Source of the DNA: Acinetobacter suaedae
GTDB lineage: Bacteria > Pseudomonadota > Gammaproteobacteria > Pseudomonadales > Moraxellaceae
Direction of reading: 5' to 3'
Assembly: GCF_008630915.1 (NCBI RefSeq)
Contig: NZ_CP043909.1
Span: 2,170,001-2,234,000, forward strand
DNA: 64,000 nt
Program-made: the position numbers and the translations under genes
The notes under the pieces: generated by a model
The model's input: only the letters and a program-made list of their open reading frames with translations
Told to the model about the DNA's origin: nothing
Databases searched by the model: none
Part shown: one piece after another, positions 42,884 through 53,227 of the stretch
Layout of the letters: each line of letters starts with the position of its first letter
Position numbering within the stretch: the first letter of the stretch is position 1

Positions 42884-45685
42884 TTATATTCCTATGACTT
42901 CTGCAAATGCTTGATTAAACGCTTCCAACTCTTTACCTTCATTTTGAAATTTTACTGCATCTATACCAAAAGCTGATTTTTTACACCATTTTTCCAATTC
43001 ATTTGGCATGAAAAAGGCTTTATAGGTGATCTCAATTGCAGTTACACCTAATATGATTAAATTAAGGCGTGCTAGCCAAACTACACTGCCCAAAAATGAG
43101 AAAAAACGATAAACATTAGTTCGAACTAATATTTCTGATAAACGAATTAATGTAGGGCGTTTTGTTAAATCTCCAATTTTCTGCAAAAAGTTAATAGATA
43201 CTATAGTATATCCAAAGGCTAGACCTGCATAAGTAGCACTACGTGCACCATATATAACCCCCAAGAAAGTATCTGTTTTTAAATTATCATTCATCTGCCT
43301 AAAATCATAAATCGCAAAAAAAGCACTTCCAATAATTGCAAAACTATTAGCGGCAAGTTTAATTGCATTGTGTGCTGCATGTTCAGTAGCTGCTGTAAAG
43401 ACACCGACCAATTCCAAACTGGCAGTAATCAAACCACATGCACCACCAAAGATCTGTAATTTTTGTTGTGCATCTATCGGCCGATCCAGTTGGAATATTA
43501 AATTAACTGCTTCTAACGCCATAACTAGAGAAGCAGTTCGGGTCGCACCTTTGTTCTTGGCATCATTTAAAATTGAAGTGACTTGTTTAGACACATCAGT
43601 TGGTGGTTTATAGTTAGGGTCTAAACTTGGCACAGCAAAAAACATGAGAGATTTTAAGTTAATCCCTTTATCTAAGACACCTGTACGCGCATAAAGGAAA
43701 GTACATACTTGAGTTGCCACTAAACGATCAGTACCACCAGCTTTCGCTTTTTGTGTCGCCACTCGAATAAACTCGGCACTCCAACGACCAATACGACCTA
43801 CAAAGGTTTTATCAAAGTTCGGCAACATATAATGTTTATTGGCATTGTTGGAAACCCAATCATCCCATGCCGCATCTAACGCCGCAATCGTCACGATAAA
43901 TTGCTTATAAGTACTTTGTGAGGTGTTCCAATCTGTATAATTTGTGACTGTACTAAAAAAGTCCTGTGTTCCCTGATTATAATGCTGTATTGCAGAATGA
44001 TGATTAAACAACACACTCCGCATAAAAATATTTTCAAGTGTAATCGTTTTCGTTTGAATCCATTGATCTATGAATTTTTGACCTTGTTCGGTAACACCAG
44101 TACCTTCCATCGCTTGCATCGTATATTCATAAAAAACGAAACCACTTTCTTTATGATTGGGGTCGAAAGCATGTAACTCATCAACCAACTGTTTTGATTG
44201 CAACCAAGTTAAATGATCTTTAGCAAGCGCAGCGGCATTTTTCATACCATTTTGGGTATGTAATGCTACATTTCTTTTAACTTCATCCAGCTTGTCAAGA
44301 TGTAATAACGGAACATACTTTTTCACCCATTCATCGGCGGCCTTGGTGGTATTTTCTTCTATACGCTGTTTTTCTAGCACTTTCGGATCAGTATTGAATA
44401 CCGTTGTTGTTTCATGTCGCCCTTTTACCCAATCTGATGATGACTTATTGATCGGATACATTGCAGGATCAACGATAAATCTCTGAGATGTATTATTTTG
44501 AGAAAATGTAGAACTTTTCTTATTAATTTTTTTTAAATTCTCCATCATCTGTTGTTGAGACTTTTGATCTCCCATTGCAGTTGCAAACTTCTTTTGTTGA
44601 TCTCCAATTCGTTTTGCCCAATCTTTTGCTTCCTGAATTGCTTTTGTTTTTAAACCTTGCTCAATAGATTCAATTAAAGGAATACTATTGAAACGTTGAT
44701 GGTTGCTGATACCATCTTTATAGCTATTCATATAAGCTGAAAGTTCAATAAACTGATCATTTCTACGTTCATTGAGTTCAATGGTTATTCCTAAAGCATC
44801 ATAAATGGCGACCCCACAGACGGCTTCAGGAAACACAGCAAATTTTTCGGAAATTTTCTGTTTTCGAGTTGAATTCACTTTCGAACTATATTTTTCAAAG
44901 TTTGGTGTAGGTACATGCTTATCAAAGACTTGTTGATTAAAACAATGGTTAGACTTTTGAGCAGATCGCCATTGATTAATATCAATTTTTTGCCATTTCT
45001 TTTCTGTCGCATATAATGCTTTATTTTTTCGATAGAGTTGTAGTCGTGCTTGGGTAAGAAAACCTTTAGAAAATAAAAGATAAGCAATTTTAGCTTTTGA
45101 TTTTTGGTATGGCGCAAGGCAAATCATAGAACTGTTGGCAAAGTGCTTCTCATTGGCACAGCCATAAGGTGTAGGCGCACAATCAGGATCAAGAGGATTT
45201 TTAATTTTCGCTAAAAAACCTTCTTCATTCACTCGATAGGCTAACCATCTATGCATTCCGTTTTCATATTCCACTAAAGCATATAGATAACCTACATTTA
45301 AATATTTCAAAGTGTACTTCGAGTAATGAATGCTTTTGTCACTCACATAGCCATTGAGCTGGGTTGGAAGTGATGGAAATTTTGAATCATTTTTTTTGGC
45401 AATCGCGTATCGCACAGGGAATAGATAAAAACTATCATCTTCCGCATGACAAAAAGGACAATCCTTTTTTTGCTCATTGACAACACCCGATGGCGTCGGC
45501 TGTATTGGGATCTTCTTAGGTACTACTTTGTGAGCATTTGGATTCAGTTCAGCTTTCTTTTGTTCAACCTTAGCCAAATCATATTTTTTTAAATTCTGTC
45601 CCCAAGAAATATTTTGATTTCCCTGACTACTTTTTGCATTTTGCAAATAAGGAGGCGCTTTTTTACTAGAATTTTTATTATCCAT
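42884..45685 (-). CDS. T6SS effector of the BTH_I2691/VasX-like type, probably membrane-active
   Basis: 933-aa protein. The N-terminal region matches the VasX/BTH_I2691 N-terminal domain: 'CPFCHAEDDSFYLFPVRYAIAKK', 'YTLKYLNVGYLYALVEYENG', 'WLAYRVNEEGFLAKI' (residues about 75-180). The long middle is helical and hydrophilic. The C-terminal 220 residues hold at least four hydrophobic segments ('IFGGACGLITASLELVGVF', 'SFAIIGSAFFAIYDF', 'SATYAGLAFGYTIVSINFL', 'VVWLARLNLIILGVTAIEI'), as expected for a colicin-like pore former. It starts inside the end of the DUF4123 adaptor gene (8-nt overlap) and is followed by an immunity array. Likely delivered by the VgrG encoded upstream. Confidence 0.82.
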   Translation of the reverse strand: MDNKNSSKKAPPYLQNAKSSQGNQNISWGQNLKKYDLAKVEQKKAELNPNAHKVVPKKIPIQPTPSGVVNEQKKDCPFCHAEDDSFYLFPVRYAIAKKNDSKFPSLPTQLNGYVSDKSIHYSKYTLKYLNVGYLYALVEYENGMHRWLAYRVNEEGFLAKIKNPLDPDCAPTPYGCANEKHFANSSMICLAPYQKSKAKIAYLLFSKGFLTQARLQLYRKNKALYATEKKWQKIDINQWRSAQKSNHCFNQQVFDKHVPTPNFEKYSSKVNSTRKQKISEKFAVFPEAVCGVAIYDALGITIELNERRNDQFIELSAYMNSYKDGISNHQRFNSIPLIESIEQGLKTKAIQEAKDWAKRIGDQQKKFATAMGDQKSQQQMMENLKKINKKSSTFSQNNTSQRFIVDPAMYPINKSSSDWVKGRHETTTVFNTDPKVLEKQRIEENTTKAADEWVKKYVPLLHLDKLDEVKRNVALHTQNGMKNAAALAKDHLTWLQSKQLVDELHAFDPNHKESGFVFYEYTMQAMEGTGVTEQGQKFIDQWIQTKTITLENIFMRSVLFNHHSAIQHYNQGTQDFFSTVTNYTDWNTSQSTYKQFIVTIAALDAAWDDWVSNNANKHYMLPNFDKTFVGRIGRWSAEFIRVATQKAKAGGTDRLVATQVCTFLYARTGVLDKGINLKSLMFFAVPSLDPNYKPPTDVSKQVTSILNDAKNKGATRTASLVMALEAVNLIFQLDRPIDAQQKLQIFGGACGLITASLELVGVFTAATEHAAHNAIKLAANSFAIIGSAFFAIYDFRQMNDNLKTDTFLGVIYGARSATYAGLAFGYTIVSINFLQKIGDLTKRPTLIRLSEILVRTNVYRFFSFLGSVVWLARLNLIILGVTAIEITYKAFFMPNELEKWCKKSAFGIDAVKFQNEGKELEAFNQAFAEVIGI

Positions 45686-46607
45686 TTACCACATCTCTTT
45701 TTAAAACTTCAATTTCTAAATCCGAATATGTATTGAGCGTCTCAAGGATTTGCTCATAATCTTCTTTATGCCACAAGGCTTTGATTTCTTCATGTTCAAT
45801 CAAATTTGGGCTGATCATATAAAACCAATATACAAGCTCACTAATAACACCAAATTCAATATTGGCTGAGTTTCCTCTTATCAAAATCAGGTGCTCATAA
45901 GTCCGCATCGGTTCAATTTGATTTGATGGAATATCTTTATTGATTAAATATTTATTAATACTATTCACATCTTCGCACATCATTAAAAAATCAATCACTG
46001 ACTTAGGATAAACATTGTTGAATTTAAATGCTGTTTCAAAAAAGGTTTTACGATAAAGTCCTGTAGGATGTAAATGCTCCCATGACTTATATGCTTTGAG
46101 ATGATGTAGATATAAAACCTCTTGCGCGAGGTTTTGAAATACATATTGAACTCGCGGATCATACCATCTTAAAAGATAAGATTTTTTAGAGTTTTCAAGT
46201 TGAGCGACTGAGTTCTTCATAAATGAAGTTTTTATGACGTCGAGTGATTCTGTACTATTCCCCCAGCCACAAACGATTTGACGAGTTGAGTCATAACCTT
46301 TTTGCTCCAATAAAAGTTCAATCAACTGAGGTACATACTCATTAAATTTTTTATCATTTCTTAGTCTTAGCAATGCTATTGGTTGCTTGGCTTGTTTAGA
46401 ACTAATAGGTTGTGCAATAAAAAATTTCTCAACAGCAACAAGCGGATCAAAATCATCAATAACTTCACTGAAGAGATCAATATCGACGGTACGATCAATG
46501 AGAAAATCAATCTCACCATCCGTTTTATAAATTGCTTCAAATCGAGCTAGAAGTAAGTCAGCATCAACCTTATCAATAGGTTCGCATAATTCAAATAAAT
46601 CTGACAT
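45678..46607 (-). CDS. DUF4123 T6SS effector adaptor/chaperone
   Basis: 309-aa protein with the DUF4123 hallmark 'SYLLRWYDPRVQYVFQNL' in its middle. DUF4123 proteins (Tap/TEC) load a specific effector onto its cognate VgrG before secretion. The gene lies directly between vgrG (2 bp upstream) and the VasX-like effector (8-nt overlap), which fits that function exactly. ATG 46607 (MSDLFELCEP) is preferred over an in-frame codon 12 nt upstream that overlaps the vgrG end. Confidence 0.85.
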   Translation of the reverse strand: MSDLFELCEPIDKVDADLLLARFEAIYKTDGEIDFLIDRTVDIDLFSEVIDDFDPLVAVEKFFIAQPISSKQAKQPIALLRLRNDKKFNEYVPQLIELLLEQKGYDSTRQIVCGWGNSTESLDVIKTSFMKNSVAQLENSKKSYLLRWYDPRVQYVFQNLAQEVLYLHHLKAYKSWEHLHPTGLYRKTFFETAFKFNNVYPKSVIDFLMMCEDVNSINKYLINKDIPSNQIEPMRTYEHLILIRGNSANIEFGVISELVYWFYMISPNLIEHEEIKALWHKEDYEQILETLNTYSDLEIEVLKRDVVNG

Positions 46608-46608
46608 T

Positions 46609-49216
46609 TTAGATCTCAACTAATGCTGCACCGTTTGTTGCTGCTGAATGTTGCTTCGCCGAACAATCAGGTAAATCAATCGCAGGAACACTGACAGATG
46701 CTCCACTCTTCAACAAATGCTGCCCTGCCTTTGCCTCAAACTTTCCACCAGTGGTTGGGAAAATTCCACCACCATTGATTTCAAGTTGTGAACCTCCCGC
46801 CAAGATCACAATTTTCTTTTTCGCCGTAATTTCAATGCGTCCCTCTGTTGAAGTCACTTGCAAAGCATTCCGAGCAATCAGATCAGCCCCATCACCTTGT
46901 GCCTGTATCTCAACCTTACCTTTGCCTGCAACTTGTTTGATTCCATTTTGAGCAGCAAATAAACTGATCTTTTGACTGGCTTGGGCAATCAAGTTCTTCT
47001 GTGTAGTCAGGTTAATACTGTCCCCTGCAAATTGGTTCAGTTGTCCATCTGCGGATAGATGGATGTCTTCTGAGGTGCTGAGTCCAATGCCATTCGGTGA
47101 ACTGAGTAACAGCATCGCTTGTTCAAAGCGGGCTATTTTCTCTTGGATCTGTTCTGCAAAGCTCTTGAGTTGTTCTAAGGCTTCGAGTTCATCCGTTTGT
47201 TGGTTCTTTGCCACTTCACTCAAGGCTTTGGCATTGTTTTGGTTGCTTTCCAGTTGCTGTTTGGCTGTTTGCGCTTCGAGATGATCACCTTCAGCTTGCG
47301 CTTGTACATGCGTGGTGATCAGTAAGCCTTCGCCTGCTCGAATCGCGCCCCATTGGTCTGTGCGTAGTTCAAAGCCTTCACCCCGGTCTTCGCTTTCTGC
47401 TTGGGCTTTGGGATGGCTCAGTTTGCCGAGATTGAGTTGGCTGGCTGCATGGCTACTTTGTAGTTGGGCACTGATCTGTCCGGTGGTGTCGTCAAAGCGT
47501 AGTTGGTTGTAGCCTGAGCCTTGGTATTCTTTGGATTTGATCCCTGCCAGTTTTTTGGTATCAGGTAATTGTCCTGCATTGTCGAATTTGCTTGGGCTGC
47601 GTTGTGCTTCGTGCAGTCGTCCGGTGACAAAGGGACGGTCAATGTTGCCATCAAAGAAGTCGATGATGACGATTTCACCAATGCGGGGGAGGAAGCGTGC
47701 GCCATAGCCTTCGCCTGCCCATGGGGTCAGTACATCCACCCAAGCTGAATCGGTGTCATTGTTGCTGCTGCCAGCACCACCATCGTGGCTATGGTCGTCA
47801 TTGCGGGTAAATAGGAAGCGAACTTTGATTCGTCCCCATTCATCCACATGGATTTCTTCGCCTTCGGGTCCCACCACTCTGGCACGTTGTGGGTGAGCAG
47901 TTGGACGGTGTTGCAGTGGGTGGTATTTCGGGTACGGTTTTGATGTTGCGGCGTTGTAGCGTCAGTTGGTTGGCTTGGCGTTCTTCTGGGTTTGTGTTTT
48001 GGTTATCTTGCCATTGGCTTTGGGTGATCAGCTGATGGATTTGTTGTTGTAAGTCTTTTGGGAGGTTGTTTTGGTTGTAGTAGCTTTTGGCAGTGATTAG
48101 AAATTCTTGGTCTGCACCACTGTGTTGGTCGATCTCTGGGTGTTCGTTGAGTTTAAACCAGTAGCCCACTTGGGTGTCTCGTACCGTGGTATTAGCGATA
48201 AATTGTTTGGCTTGGGCATCGTGGTAATGACTGAGGTGTTGGTTCAGTTTTTCGATTTGGGCGTTGCCTGAAGCGGTTGCACCATCTTCACCATTCAGGT
48301 CTTGCATCCATGCGGGAGTGAAGTGCCATGCATCTTCGAGTCCTAGACTAGCGTTGTCGTGTTGTTGGCTATGTTGGTGTTTGCTTTGGACGCTACCTGC
48401 CCCATCTTCTTGTTCTAGGGCATCAGCTTGCCAGCGTTGGATATGGACTGCCGTTGGTTGTAACGAACGTTCTGCAATGAGGCTGGTCATGCTGTCGTAT
48501 TGTTCGGTGGCACTGCTGCGGTGGTAGCGAATTGTTCTTCGATCTAGGGCTTGGTATTGGCTGTTGTCATCGATCAAGCGGAGTTTTTGGGCTTGGATTG
48601 GACTGTTGCTGTTGGCAACAGTGAGCTGTGCTTCGTCGATCAGCCAGTTGATGCCTTCGCTTCGGAGTAAGCGGGTAATGAAGTCGTAGTCGCTTTCATT
48701 GGCTTGCATTACAAAGGGACGGATGTCATAGTCTTGTTTGATCCCACCAAGGTCGAGTGTAAGACTCGATGCAAATAGTGGGCTGCGTTGTTGCCATTCT
48801 TTGAATAGGGTCTGTACGATGTCGAGTACATTTTTATTCATAAACACGCGGCTGTTTCGGCGTTTATGCCACAGCGCGGTTGCATCTTGTAGTTTGAGTT
48901 TATACAGCGTGAGGCTACCGTCAGATTGTCCTTGTACGGCTTCTGTGATAATCCCTGTGGTTCTAAACAGTGTACCTGTATCGGTGACTTGGTCTATCGC
49001 TGCCTGACAGCCGATGAATTGTTTTAATGGGATGTGGGCGTTAGTGGATAGGCAGATCAGTTCTGCAGTCATGCCCTGATTAATGGCATGCTGACCTTGA
49101 ATTTTTTGGAGGAAGACTTGTTGATTTAAGCTCGGATTGGCAAATTGTATGTGTATCGCACGTTTTTGTGCGGTAAGACCTAATTGGTCAAGCGCTTTGA
49201 ATATGTTGTTTAACAT
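46609..49216 (-). pseudogene. vgrG: T6SS spike protein VgrG, interrupted by a single-base frameshift
   Basis: Two overlapping frames together make one VgrG of about 870 residues: 49216 to about 47925 encodes the gp27/gp44-like base ('FVMQANESDYDFITRLLRSEGINWLIDE') and 47877 to 46609 encodes the gp5-like OB-fold and needle plus DUF2345 ('VGPEGEEIHVDEWGRIKVRFLFTRNDDHSHDGG', 'LFAAQNGIKQVAGKGKVEIQAQG'). At about 47925-47927 the coding strand reads CCCGAAATACCAC where CCCGAATACCAC (V-P-E-Y-H-P) would keep the frame: one extra A. The first frame then runs into a nonsense tail. Both halves are otherwise well preserved, so the lesion is recent, or a sequence error. There is no toxin extension at the C-terminus. 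Confidence 0.85.
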
Positions 49217-49382
49217 TTGTTATAAAATATCGCCTAAAATCTCGAGCATTCTATAAGAAACATACAAGTTCGTCTATGTATTTAATGTTATAGATCTGGC
49301 GCAAAAGTCAACTCCTCTATCGAGATGACTCGTCGTAGACAGTGATTATTGCTATACTATCGATCCTGTTTTTGCTGCTCCT
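49217..49382. other. Divergent intergenic region between vgrG and rnfB
   Basis: 166 bp between the vgrG and rnfB start codons; it must contain both promoters. A TATACT (49353-49358) lies about 25 bp before rnfB but lacks a clear -35 at standard spacing. Confidence 0.35.
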
Positions 49383-50186
49383 ATGTTCATGTCCCCATCC
49401 TCACAACATTCGCTTATTGTCCAAATAGACCAACACTTACCCCAAACACAATGCGGTTTGTGTGGGCATCGTGACGGATGTTTACCTTATGCTAAAGCCA
49501 TTGTAGAAGGTGAAGATGCCAATAAATGTGTACCAGGCGGACAACCAGTTGCAGATGCTTTAGCAACACTCCTGCAACGTCCTCGATTGGTTGCTGAACC
49601 AAGTGTCTGGGAGGTTCAAGCCGATGGTCGTCCACAACGTATGAAAGCAATCATTCGCGAGGATGAATGTATTGGCTGCACCAAATGCATTAGTGCTTGC
49701 CCTGTTGATGCCATTATTGGAAGTGGTAAATTAATGCATAGTATTTTGACCGACTTGTGTACAGGTTGTGAATTATGCATTCCTCCTTGTCCGGTTGACT
49801 GTATTGATTTGATCCCAGATACCAAACCATTGCCAACCGAAGTGCAACGTACAACAGAACAAGACGATTTAAGACATCGTTACTACGCACATATCCAACG
49901 TGAAGAAAAACGGCGCATTCATCGCAAAGGTCCAATTGTACGTGCAGAAATTGATGTCGAGTTTTTTGCTCAATTTTCTCAGACAGTGAACAATGTCCCT
50001 GTCATTACACTCGCTGAACAACCAAAAGAAAAGCCATCACTAGATGCAAAAACCACGATTGAACTTGCCAAGATCCGTACTCAAATCAAGAAATTAGAAA
50101 AGCAACTCAGTGTACGTGCGGATGAACAAAAACAAACACAACTCATTGCTCTCCAACAACGTTTAAATGAATTGCAAGGAATCTAA
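49383..50186 (+). CDS. rnfB: RnfB-like iron-sulfur protein, orphan
   Basis: 267-aa ferredoxin-like protein. It has an RnfB-type Fe-S domain ('TQCGLCGHRDGCLPYAKAI' plus Cys in 'NKCVPGG', residues about 20-55), two 4Fe-4S motifs ('CIGCTKCISACP' and 'CTGCELCIPPCP', about 95-140), and a charged helical C-terminus. It lacks the N-terminal membrane helix of E. coli RnfB/RsxB and no other rnf/rsx gene is in the window, so it is probably a soluble electron carrier rather than part of a full Rnf complex. nth follows 2 bp later, echoing the rsxABCDGE-nth operon of enterics. Confidence 0.82.
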   Translation: MFMSPSSQHSLIVQIDQHLPQTQCGLCGHRDGCLPYAKAIVEGEDANKCVPGGQPVADALATLLQRPRLVAEPSVWEVQADGRPQRMKAIIREDECIGCTKCISACPVDAIIGSGKLMHSILTDLCTGCELCIPPCPVDCIDLIPDTKPLPTEVQRTTEQDDLRHRYYAHIQREEKRRIHRKGPIVRAEIDVEFFAQFSQTVNNVPVITLAEQPKEKPSLDAKTTIELAKIRTQIKKLEKQLSVRADEQKQTQLIALQQRLNELQGI

Positions 50187-50188
50187 AA

Positions 50189-50875
50189 ATGCCTGTCAAA
50201 AATATGACCAAAAAGCAAATTCAGATTTTCTTTGAACGTCTACGAGAGCAACGCCCACACCCTCAAACTGAACTCAACTACAGCTCACCGTTTGAACTAC
50301 TGATTGCTGTCATGCTTTCTGCACAAGCGACAGATATAAGCGTCAATAAAGCGACCGATAAGCTTTATCCAATTGCAAATACGGCACAAGCGATTTTAAA
50401 TCTCGGTGTTGATGGCTTAAAAGAATATATTAAAACGATCGGTCTCTATAATGCCAAAGCAGAAAACGTGATCAAGACCTGTCAGATTTTGGTCAACCAA
50501 CATCAAGGACAAGTTCCTGAAACACGTAAAGAACTTGAAGCCCTACCCGGTGTTGGACGCAAGACTGCAAACGTCGTTTTGAATACCGCATTTGGTCAAC
50601 CTACGATGGCTGTGGATACACACATTTTCCGAGTAGGGAATCGTACAGGCTTAGCGATTGGAAAAAACGTGTTAGAAGTTGAAGATCGACTGATTAAAGT
50701 CATTCCGAAAGAATTTATCATCGATGCACATCATTGGTTAATCTTGCATGGACGCTATTGTTGTATCGCACGTAAACCCAAATGTGGCGAATGTATTGTT
50801 TCAGATGTATGTCATTGGCCCGACCGTTTTGAGTTTGGGGCGAACAAAGCGATTACAGTTAAAAATCTCAATTAA
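50189..50875 (+). CDS. nth: Endonuclease III
   Basis: 228-aa base-excision-repair DNA glycosylase/AP lyase for oxidised pyrimidines. Helix-hairpin-helix 'LEALPGVGRKTANVVLN' with the catalytic Lys, the catalytic Asp in 'MAVDTHIFRVGNRTGLA', and a C-terminal 4Fe-4S cluster C-x6-C-x2-C-x5-C ('CIARKPKCGECIVSDVC'). An AAGGA box overlaps the end of rnfB. The two Fe-S proteins are likely co-expressed. Its TAA stop overlaps the stop of the convergent small membrane protein gene. Confidence 0.96.
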   Translation: MPVKNMTKKQIQIFFERLREQRPHPQTELNYSSPFELLIAVMLSAQATDISVNKATDKLYPIANTAQAILNLGVDGLKEYIKTIGLYNAKAENVIKTCQILVNQHQGQVPETRKELEALPGVGRKTANVVLNTAFGQPTMAVDTHIFRVGNRTGLAIGKNVLEVEDRLIKVIPKEFIIDAHHWLILHGRYCCIARKPKCGECIVSDVCHWPDRFEFGANKAITVKNLN

Positions 50876-51054
50876 TCTTGAGATTTTTTTTGCTGCTGTA
50901 ATTTAGGATGAAGCTGACGCGCTTTACCATGTTTTTTATTTTCTAAAGCTTGTTGTTGTTGCACATGGCGCAGCATTTTTTGACTTTGATACAATAAAAA
51001 AAGCAATAATGCAAAACTCAAAACCACGACAATAATCAAGATAAACTTTAGCAT
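50872..51054 (-). CDS. Small single-pass membrane protein
   Basis: 60-aa protein: one N-terminal transmembrane helix ('MLKFILIIVVVLSFALLLFLLY') followed by a basic, Gln/Lys-rich cytoplasmic tail. Its reading frame ends by overlapping the nth stop (shared TTAA). No family recognised. It lies downstream of adk behind a terminator, so probably has its own promoter or lives on read-through. Confidence 0.6.
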   Translation of the reverse strand: MLKFILIIVVVLSFALLLFLLYQSQKMLRHVQQQQALENKKHGKARQLHPKLQQQKKSQD

Positions 51055-51069
51055 TGCTTTTCTCCCAAA

Positions 51070-51099
51070 TAAAAAGAGCTCTATATTCAGAGCTCTTTT
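51070..51099 (-). terminator. Intrinsic terminator of adk
   Basis: Minus-strand stem AAAAGAGCTCT / AGAGCTCTTTT with GAATAT loop and a following T-run, about 18 nt after the adk stop. Confidence 0.88.
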
Positions 51100-51116
51100 A
51101 TCATCAACAACTTAGA

Positions 51117-51785
<669 letters not shown>

Positions 51786-51852
51786 CTAAAAACAATAAAT
51801 CTTAAATTGAGCAATATCATACAGATTTATCGCTCAACCAACATCAAATTAA

Positions 51853-53166
51853 TTATAAGAAAGCGACAAATAAGTGAATTAAACCAGCAAAGAAACCAGT
51901 TACACCACCCAGTACAATTAAAATCCATTCATCCTCTTGGAATGCAGGGCGTAATAAGTTCTGGAATTCTTTCGGCGTCAGTTCACGAATTCGATCTCTA
52001 AACATTTGAAAGATTTTCTGTGCACGGCTTGCATTCAAGGCTGGATCACATACTGGACCCATGGTAATTTCAATCGAACGATCAATCAAGTCGGTCTTTA
52101 GTCTAGCATACTCTCTTGGACCTAAAGATAATTGCAATGATGTTCGCACCAAAGGTGTTTCCATAATTTCATTGATATGACGTTTAACGATACGGCGCGT
52201 TTTATCTTTTTTACTACCATACATCATTTCAGTCATAATCGACTTCAATGTAATCAGATCTTCTGTTACGACACTGGCAAATACATCCGAAACCTCTTCT
52301 TGACGTTTCATAAATGCACCCTGCACATTGTAAGTACCAATCTTAAGTACAGGCACTATCCAAGGGAATTTACGGTCTTTGGTTAAACGGAAAATCTGAG
52401 GATAACGAATCGGATGTGGTTCAATCGGATTGAATACCATCCAGATCGCAATCCAGTTGGTCAAGAAGCCCCAAATTGCCGCCCAAAATGGAACTGTCCA
52501 ATGCCAAGGCACAATGAACCAAACAATCATTTGGAAAATACCAAAGAACATTCCGATTAATGCGCTGATATGCCAAATAAAGTTAATTTCTTTTTGACCA
52601 ACTTTGAGGAACATACGCACCATTAAACGGCGATCACCTTCCATCTGGCTCACGACCATTTCACGCATATCAACCAATGACTCAACGTTCATGGTCAGTT
52701 CAGTCACTAACTCTTTAAGCGTATTTGGTAACTGTTTATGTGCTTGGGCATAAATACGACGCTTAATCGAATACGGGAGGTTTTCCCATAGCACCGCATT
52801 TCGATCAATCATGACCTCATCAATTAAGTGTTCAAGTTCAAATCCAACTTGTTCACCAATGATCATTGCCATGTCTTCAGGATCCATCGCTTCTAAAAAT
52901 TCACGCAATGAACCTAACTTTGACAGTGTATTGTCAGTAATAATGCCTGAAATACGCCCCGCTTTACGTGGCACGATTCCTTGCCATCCTACGGGCAACG
53001 GCCCTAAGTGAAATCCCCAAAAATTAATTGGGTAAAACACCATTTTCAAAGCCATCCACACGTGTGCCCAAGTCACAAAAGCAGTTACAGGTATAATACT
53101 GAGGACTGCCCAAAAATCTGGACGAGCTAAAAAAATCTGCCACAATTCATTGACGTAATCAAACAT
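51853..53166 (-). CDS. DUF445 family inner-membrane protein
   Basis: 437-aa protein of the DUF445/YheB type: an N-terminal hydrophobic segment, 'ALKMVFYPINFWGFHLGPLPVGWQGIVPRK' (conserved start of the family), a central hydrophobic region ('ISALIGMFFGIFQMIVWFIVP...FLTNWIAIWMVFNPIEP'), and a C-terminal membrane helix ('WILIVLGGVTGFFAGLIHLFVAF'). The 'TNWIAIWMVFNPIEP' block repeats the N-terminal family motif, consistent with an internal duplication. Function unknown; it may be an envelope integrity protein. Monocistronic, between adk and an outer-membrane protein gene. Confidence 0.85.
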   Translation of the reverse strand: MFDYVNELWQIFLARPDFWAVLSIIPVTAFVTWAHVWMALKMVFYPINFWGFHLGPLPVGWQGIVPRKAGRISGIITDNTLSKLGSLREFLEAMDPEDMAMIIGEQVGFELEHLIDEVMIDRNAVLWENLPYSIKRRIYAQAHKQLPNTLKELVTELTMNVESLVDMREMVVSQMEGDRRLMVRMFLKVGQKEINFIWHISALIGMFFGIFQMIVWFIVPWHWTVPFWAAIWGFLTNWIAIWMVFNPIEPHPIRYPQIFRLTKDRKFPWIVPVLKIGTYNVQGAFMKRQEEVSDVFASVVTEDLITLKSIMTEMMYGSKKDKTRRIVKRHINEIMETPLVRTSLQLSLGPREYARLKTDLIDRSIEITMGPVCDPALNASRAQKIFQMFRDRIRELTPKEFQNLLRPAFQEDEWILIVLGGVTGFFAGLIHLFVAFL

Positions 53167-53227
53167 GCATGACTCTCAGAATTATTGATACATTATGACT
53201 CATCGGCGTTAAACAACTTGTTCACAC

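Noticed and set aside
47840..47930. Programmed ribosomal frameshift in vgrG
   Set aside because: The site is GAAATACC without a slippery heptamer or a downstream pseudoknot, and VgrG genes normally need no frameshift; a plain one-base insertion is simpler.
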